This document shows positions 1 to 5,100 of a stretch of DNA of 28,603 nucleotides, piece by piece. Within the stretch, counting starts at the first letter, position 1, and each line of letters opens with the position of its first letter. The position numbers and the translations under genes were made by a program. The notes below the pieces were generated by a model, which had not been told where the DNA came from, ran no database searches, and worked only from the letters and a program-made list of their open reading frames with translations. This DNA comes from a virus. The stretch is from positions 1 through 28,603 of IMG/VR virus record IMGVR_UViG_3300020215_000120. The stretch is one strand, 5' to 3'.

Positions 1-117
1 GAGGCGTTCCTGCGGGCCAGGCGGAAGCGGAAGCGGCTGGCGGCCTTCTGCGCCCGCCTGCTGGGGGAAGAGTCGGGAGAGGCGGAACCGGAAGGCCCTG
101 CGAGGGTAGCGGCATGA
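1..117 (+). CDS. Partial hypothetical protein (C-terminal end)
   Basis: The frame is open from the first base to a TGA at 115-117 and gives 38 residues rich in Arg, Lys and Glu. The stop overlaps the ATG of the next gene (ATGA at 114-117), the usual sign of translational coupling in this window. The start lies outside the window, so no function can be assigned. The basic stretch near its beginning (RARRKRKR) could bind nucleic acid, but that is only a guess. Confidence 0.5.
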   Translation, partial: EAFLRARRKRKRLAAFCARLLGEESGEAEPEGPARVAA

Positions 118-662
118 GCATGAGCGAGGAGAGGCTGGGAGGGATCGAGGCGCGGGTGGACGCGTCCTCGGCTTTCGTCATGGCCGACCTGCGGCCCGAG
201 TCGTGGGGGCTGGCCGAATGGGCGCTGGTGGACGACTGCCGCCAGGACCTGGCCGACCTCGTGGCCGAGGTGCGCCGCCTGCGGGCCGAGAACGAGGCCA
301 TGCGCAAGGTCTTCGCCGACGCCTGCCAGGAGCCGGGGGCGATGGGCGACGCCTTGGCCCTGGCGCGGCGGGAGGGGCAAGGCGACGGGCGGCTGGAGGC
401 GCTGCTGTGGTCGCTGCGGCACAAGGAGCCGGGCGAGGGCTGGCGGAGGCTGTGGGGCTGGGGCCGGACGGAGGGGCTGGACGCTTCCGCCGCCGGCTTG
501 CCGCCCGCCGTCTTCGACCTGCTGGAAGGCGGGGAATTGCACGACGGGATACGGCCCAGCCGCCACTACGCCACCCCCGCAGAGGCGATGGACGCCAAGC
601 GGCAGGCCGTCGCCAGGCTCGCCCGCAACGGATTCCCCACGCCCCCGGAGGCCAAGCCATGA
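114..662 (+). CDS. Hypothetical protein, 182 aa, with coiled-coil segment
   Basis: I do not recognise a family. A heptad-like acidic and basic stretch around residues 38-65 (DCRQDLADLVAEVRRLRAEN) suggests a short coiled coil. The C-terminal third has a conserved-looking block containing HYATPAEAMDAKRQAVARL. The start overlaps the stop of the preceding gene by ATGA, and the stop overlaps the start at 659 the same way, so three plus-strand genes appear to be cotranscribed. The strand is opposite to nearly all other genes in the window. Small early or accessory phage protein is the best description. Confidence 0.65.
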   Translation: MSMSEERLGGIEARVDASSAFVMADLRPESWGLAEWALVDDCRQDLADLVAEVRRLRAENEAMRKVFADACQEPGAMGDALALARREGQGDGRLEALLWSLRHKEPGEGWRRLWGWGRTEGLDASAAGLPPAVFDLLEGGELHDGIRPSRHYATPAEAMDAKRQAVARLARNGFPTPPEAKP

Positions 663-1027
663 GCGCGAAACGGTCCGTCCTGTCGATGACGCTCGACGCC
701 GTCGAGGCGATGCTGCCGCGCAACTGCCGCGAGCGGCTCGAGGAGCTGGAGAGGAGCGCGGCGGCGGAGCCGAGGCCCACGCCGAAAGGCCGGGCCAGGC
801 GGCAGCGCGAGCTGCTCGACGCCCTGGCCCGGGCCGCGAGGCTGGCGGCCCGCCTGGGGCCGCTCTGGCGCGCGGCGGGGGCGGGGATCGCCTACGCCCG
901 CCACGCCGCCGGGGAGGCCGCCAGGGGCACGGCGCTGGCCCTGCCGGAGACGCCGCCCAGGAAGCGGAAGGCCGAGCCGGCGGGGCAGCTGCGGCTCTGG
1001 CCGGAGCCGGAGGAAAAACCGGAATAA
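659..1027 (+). CDS. Hypothetical protein, 122 aa, basic helical
   Basis: The start is the ATG at 659, which overlaps the stop of the preceding gene (ATGA). The open frame extends further upstream, but only as a shadow of the previous gene. The product is Ala/Arg/Leu-rich and mostly helical. It ends in a charged tail with the segment GQLRLWPEPEE, which resembles a short hydrophobic peptide motif on an acidic tail. It is the last gene of the 1-1027 cluster and is followed by an AT-richer intergenic stretch. No family is recognised. Confidence 0.6.
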   Translation: MSAKRSVLSMTLDAVEAMLPRNCRERLEELERSAAAEPRPTPKGRARRQRELLDALARAARLAARLGPLWRAAGAGIAYARHAAGEAARGTALALPETPPRKRKAEPAGQLRLWPEPEEKPE

Positions 1028-1072
1028 TTCCCGTTTTCCCTTGCCCTGTAGTAACCATCCGGTTATTATTCC
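1021..1072 (+). promoter_or_regulatory. Candidate sigma70-type promoter with flanking inverted repeat
   Basis: In a locally AT-richer stretch, TTGCCC (1041-1046) is followed after exactly 17 bp by TATTAT (1064-1069), which matches the -10 consensus at five of six bases. An inverted repeat GGAATAAT (1021-1028) and ATTATTCC (1065-1072) brackets it and overlaps the -10, so a dimeric repressor could bind here. It would drive the gene at 1114. The XRE protein encoded at 1949 is a possible regulator, which is inference. Confidence 0.5.
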
Positions 1073-1113
1073 TGTGTCGGATGACACACAAGGGACACGA
1101 ACGGGAGACGACG

Positions 1114-1371
1114 ATGACGACCCGCACCGCCAAGGCCGAGACGCTGGCCCTGCTCAAGAGCGACATCCTGGCCGGCGGCGATGCAGCCTTCATGGCCCGG
1201 ATGGCCCTGGCCGACATGGCCGAGGAGCGGGGCTGGTGCGGGGCCGAGGTGCTGGCCGCCATCCGCACGCAGGCCGGCTCGCTGGTCGGGGCGGGCGACA
1301 AGGTCCGCTACGTCGTCCCCGGCGGCCCCGGACGCCGCAAGGCGGAATTCCGGCTGCGGACCACCAAGTGA
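1114..1371 (+). CDS. Hypothetical protein, 85 aa
   Basis: The chosen start is the ATG at 1114, preceded by GGGAGA at a suitable distance. An upstream in-frame ATG at 1081 would add 11 residues but has no Shine-Dalgarno sequence. The N-terminal half is helical (LLKSDILAGGDAAFMARMAL, then LADMAEERGW). The C-terminal half looks like a short beta element (VRYVVPGGPGRRKAEFRLR). It sits directly downstream of a candidate promoter. No family is recognised; a small phage protein is likely. Confidence 0.6.
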   Translation: MTTRTAKAETLALLKSDILAGGDAAFMARMALADMAEERGWCGAEVLAAIRTQAGSLVGAGDKVRYVVPGGPGRRKAEFRLRTTK

Positions 1372-1384
1372 TATCCACGGGACT

Positions 1385-1414
1385 CCGCGCCGTGCCCAGG
1401 CGCGGCCGCACAGG
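1385..1414 (+). other. Hairpin followed by CCGCA tail (outlying copy A)
   Basis: CCGCGCC (1385-1391) and GGCGCGG (1399-1405) form a perfect 7-bp stem with a 7-nt loop, immediately followed by CCGCACAGG. The same layout (GC-rich stem, then CCGCA) recurs four more times at 1683-1951. This copy lies in the leader of the gene at 1443, about 30 bases before its start. Its tail diverges after CCGCA, so it is the weakest member of the set. Confidence 0.4.
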
Positions 1415-1442
1415 TCGCCCGGAGGCAGGGGAGGGAAGGACG

Positions 1443-1655
1443 ATGACGGAGCGCGAGCGGGATCTGGCGTCGCTGGGCATCGAGTACGCCGAAGGCATCG
1501 AGTACGCCAGCGCGGTAGTCATCCCGGCGACGGGCCGCGAGGCGCGCAAGACGCCTCGCGGCACATGGGAGTCGCAGCCCTGGAACGACAACTACTGGAA
1601 GGAGTTCGACGACGTGGTGGACGCGATCAGGCACGGCACCCCGCCGAAGCCCTGA
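1443..1655 (+). CDS. Hypothetical protein, 70 aa, with internal 6-residue duplication
   Basis: The ATG at 1443 is preceded by a purine-rich ribosome binding site (GGGAGGGAAGG). The product is acidic in its first half and Trp-rich at the end (WESQPWNDNYWKEFDDVV). Residues GIEYAE are repeated immediately as GIEYAS, reflecting an 18-bp tandem duplication starting at about 1478. No family is recognised. The gene sits between outlying hairpin copy A and the hairpin array. Confidence 0.6.
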   Translation: MTERERDLASLGIEYAEGIEYASAVVIPATGREARKTPRGTWESQPWNDNYWKEFDDVVDAIRHGTPPKP

Positions 1656-1662
1656 TCGCCAT

Positions 1663-1680
1663 GCGTGCCCCTCGGCACGC
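1663..1680 (+). terminator. Hairpin after the 70-aa gene (terminator-like)
   Basis: GCGTGCC (1663-1669) and GGCACGC (1674-1680) form a perfect 7-bp stem with a CCTC loop, eight bases after a stop codon. No T-tract follows, so intrinsic termination is uncertain. It directly abuts the first unit of the hairpin array. Confidence 0.35.
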
Positions 1681-1682
1681 CT

Positions 1683-1951
1683 CCCGCACGGACGCGGGCC
1701 GCATCGAAGCAGGACCGAGGGAGGGGTGTCGTCGGCCACCCCGGACGATTCTCCAGGGCCGCAAGCCCTGGCCGCATTCAAGCCGATTCGGGATGAGGAC
1801 GGCCGCCGGTTGCTCATGGCCTTTCCCCGGCACAGGCCGGGGCCGCATTCAAGGAGTGCCCAGGGCAGGTTTTCGCCTCTTCCCCTCGCCTTTCTCCCCG
1901 GACGCGCGGCATGCCGCGCGTCCGGGGCCGCATTGCAGGAGACGCATCATG
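1683..1951 (+). repeat. Array of four hairpin + CCGCAT(T/C) tail units, about 71-bp period
   Basis: Four stems begin at 1683, 1753, 1825 and 1896, spaced 70, 72 and 71 bp. Stem sequences differ but each is perfectly self-complementary: CCCGC/GCGGG, CCAGGGC/GCCCTGG, CCCCGGC/GCCGGGG, and a perfect 32-bp palindrome at 1896-1927. Each stem is followed at once by CCGCATCGAAG, CCGCATTCAAG, CCGCATTCAAG and CCGCATTGCAG respectively. Pyrimidine runs ending in TCC precede the stems. Covarying stems plus a fixed tail suggest selection on RNA or single-strand structure. The last tail includes the ribosome binding site of the XRE gene. Confidence 0.65.
1896..1927 (+). promoter_or_regulatory. Perfect 32-bp palindrome upstream of the XRE gene
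   Basis: Bases 1896-1911 are the exact reverse complement of 1912-1927. The palindrome ends 21 bases before the ATG at 1949. It could act as an operator bound by the XRE dimer (autoregulation) or as an RNA hairpin in the leader. It is also the last stem of the hairpin array. Two roles are possible and the sequence alone does not choose between them. Confidence 0.45.
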
Positions 1952-2176
1952 GCCAAGCAGGAGACGCCGGGCGAGGTCGTCGCCCGGCTGCGGCAGGCGA
2001 AGGGCTGGACGCCCTACCGGCTGGCCAAGGAGGCCGGGCTGTCCGGCCCGGTGGTCTACCGGCTGGAGTCGGGCGAGCGCGGCCCGGCCTTCGGCACGCT
2101 CCAGGCCGTCTGCAAGGCCCTGGGGGCCAGCCTCGCCGAGTTCGACGGCTGCCCGCTGCCGGAGCGGCCCGGCTAG
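1949..2176 (+). CDS. XRE-family helix-turn-helix regulator, 75 aa
   Basis: This is a compact Cro/CI-type DNA-binding domain filling the whole protein. Residues 9-65 read VVARLRQAKGWTPYRLAKEA, then LSGPVVYRLESGERGPAF and LQAVCKALGASLAEF, the five-helix HTH_3 pattern with the recognition helix around LSGPVVYRLE. There is no C-terminal dimerisation or protease domain, so it resembles Cro-like or small standalone regulators. The ATG at 1949 has a good Shine-Dalgarno sequence (GCAGGAG, 7-base spacing). It converges on the giant protease gene (8 bases between stops). It may control lysis-lysogeny or the plus-strand cluster, which is inference. Confidence 0.85.
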   Translation: MAKQETPGEVVARLRQAKGWTPYRLAKEAGLSGPVVYRLESGERGPAFGTLQAVCKALGASLAEFDGCPLPERPG

Positions 2177-2184
2177 GCCCGGCC

Positions 2185-5100
2185 TCAATGGCTGTCGGTG
2201 CCGTAGGCCAGCGTCTCGTGGGCCACCGGGTCCACGTCGTGGAGCCTGCCCAGCTGGCCGATCCACTTCCCCGACTTGCGGTCCTTCCTGAACCCCGCCG
2301 CCTCCAGGTCGCCGGCCAGCATGTCGGCCCCCCTGCCGTGGACTTCCACGGTGCGGCGGTCCCTCTGGATGGCGTAGCGCACGCCGTCCCGCTTGCTGTA
2401 GTAGGCCGGCTCGCCGCCGGGGCCGGCCGTGTCCCCGTCTCCGGCCGAGGACCGCGGCAGGGTCTTCCGCTCCTCGGCCTTGCGGGCCGCCTCGGCTTCG
2501 GCCTCTTCCGCTTCCCTGGCCTTCTTGGCGGCGTCGGCCTTCCTGCCGGCGCGGTAGCGGGCATGGAACTCCCGCTCTTCCGGCGGCACCGCGACGAAAT
2601 CGCCGGGCACCCAGGCGATCCGCCGGCGGATCATCCCTTCGTCCAGCAGCGCCCCCGCCACGGCATCCGCCTCGTCGCGGCTGATGCCGGCGGATTCGGC
2701 GATGGCGTCGGTCGTGATGCCGCCCGATTGCTCGATGCGGCTTCGCAAGGCCGGGAGATGGCGGCGCACGGGGTCGGCGTCGTCCGCGCTGCCGCCCGCC
2801 GGAGCCTTCGGCGGCCCCTCGGGCGGCTTCGCAGGCCCTCCGGGAGCCGCCGGAGCCGGCGCATCGCCCTTCGCCCCGCCGCCCTCCTGCGGCCCGGCAG
2901 GGGCCTTCGCGGCCTTGATCGCGGCCAGCAGCCGCGCGGCCTCGCCCTTGTCGATCTTGCCGGCCTTGAGGCGGGCCAGCACGTCGTTGGCCGAAGGCGG
3001 CGCGGCAGGGGCGGGCGCGGAGGGAGCGGGGGCGGCGGGCTTGGCCGTGCCGCTCCCCTTCCCGCCGGCCGCCTCTTCGGGAAGCTGCTCGAGCTGCACC
3101 ACCTGGCGCATCGTCTTCTTGCCGGCCTGGACGAAGGGCACCTCCTTGATGCCGGCCACGCGGAAGCGCGAGCCGTGCGGCAGGATGAACTCCTTCTCGT
3201 TCTGCGCCGCGCCGATCTCGTCGGCGTCGATGCCGTGGCGGGCGGCGATCTCCAGCAGGACCGCCCCCTCGTTGCCCGGCCCCGCCGGGCCGAAGCCGCT
3301 GACGGCCATCGCCGGGCGGCGGCTGGCCGACTGGTGCCCGGCCAGCACGAGCGGGCCGCCCGAAGACAGGGCCTCCTGCGCCTGCCGCAGCACGTCCGCC
3401 CCGCCGCGCACGCCGCGCCAGACCATGACCGGCTCGGCCAGGGGCGGCGTCGCGGCGAAGGCCCGCAGCAGCCCCTCGTGGACCGCCCTGGCGTCCGCCG
3501 GCGGCTCCTTGCCCTCTCGCAGCGCCCTGTTCAATTCCTGGTAGACGGGCTTCTCCCCTGCCTCGTTGTCCTCGTCCACGGTGTAGCGCCGCACCGCTTC
3601 CTTGAGGCCCGCCGGCAGGGACAGGGCCGCCTGCCTGGCCGCCTCGGGCAAGGCCGACACGTCGAGCATCTTCCGCGCGGCCTTGTCGGACGGGAACGCG
3701 GGGGCCTTCGCCTTCGGGGCGGCCTCCGCCGGCTTCGCCTCCGCATGCTCGTCGTCCTTGCTCGACACCCAGCGCTTCGCCTGGTCGTCCCACTCCAGGC
3801 CGGGGCGGGGCGGGGGGCCGGGCGGGCCGGAGCGCTCGGGCGCGGCGGGCTTCTGCTTCGCCCGCTTGGCCTCCAGCGCCTCCACGGCCCGCCGCACGTC
3901 GTCGCCGGTCACGTCCTTGTCCGGCCCCATCGTGTAGTGGTAGAAGCGGTCGTCCTTGTGGATGCCGGCGGAAAGCCGCTGCGCCTCCGGGATCGACTGC
4001 ACCTCGTTGAGCTTGTGCAATTCGATCACGCCCGCCTGGTTGAGCGCGTGGATGGCGTCGAACGCCTCGCCCAGCGTCATCGCGCGGCCCGTCCTCCGCT
4101 GCACCTCCTGGCGCAGGTCGCGGGCCAGCAGCGGCACGGTGCCGCTGCCGCCCTTGTAGAGCCGGATCGTGTTGGCCGCCTCCGCCATCGCGTCGGCATG
4201 CTCCTTCGCCAGCGCGATGCCGCGCGGCTCGTCGATGGCGGTCTCGGGAACCGGGATGCCGTCCGGCCCCGGCTTTTCCACCACCCGCAGGCCGTCCTCG
4301 TCGTGCAGCACCTTGCCGGCGCTCGCGGCGGGCGGCGCGGGCTTCGCGGCCGCAGGAGCCGCCTTGGCGGGCGGAGCCTTCGCGGGGGCTGCCGCAGGCT
4401 GGTTCTCGGCGGCGATCTCGAGGTACCGGCCGATCTCCTCGGCCATGTCGGGGCGGGCGGCGATCATCGCCTCCGCCATCGCCTTCCGCCTCCCTTCGTC
4501 GCGGATGCCCTCGATGATGTCGAAGGCCCGCTCGCCGGTCAGCTTGGCGGGATCGCCGAAGGGCTTCGCCTTGCCGGCGGGCGCGTCGGCCTTCGCCGGC
4601 TTCGCCTCCGGCTCGTCGTCCCGCCTGGCCACCAGCTCGCCGTTCTGCCACTCGCGGCCCAGGCGGTCGGTGCCCGTGAAGCCCGGCTCGGGGGGCTTGG
4701 GCGGCCCGCCGGGGATCACCCGCCCCTCGGGGCTGGGCTTCGATAGGTCGGCAGGCTTGCCGGGCGCGGGCTTGCCGGCCTGCGGCGGCTTCGGGGCTTC
4801 CGCCGGGGGGAAGGCCGAGGCCTGCTCGTCGCGGGCCTGGACGTAGAAGCGCAGGCCGTGCGTGCCGATGCCGTCGCCGTAGGGCAGATGGAATCCCTCG
4901 CCGGCCCTCTCCTCGAGGTGCGGGTCGTTGGCGACCTGGAGCGTGAGCTTGTCCTCCTTCATCCACTGCTGCAAGGCGGCGTGGATCTCCTCCGTCGTCA
5001 GGCCGGGCACGGCGGCCTTCATCTCGTCCGCCAGCTCGGGGATCTTGACGATGCCGCCCAGGCGGGCCGTGGCATCGTGGAGCCGCCGGTAGGCGTCGCC

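Noticed and set aside
1683-1951. CRISPR array
   Set aside because: The spacing is array-like, but the repeats are not conserved in sequence (only the tail is), there are just four, and no cas gene is present. It is reported as a hairpin array instead.
1726-4746. 1,006-aa plus-strand protein
   Set aside because: It is the mirror of the giant protease gene in a GC-rich region; it is Arg/Gly/Leu/Ala-rich without any motif.
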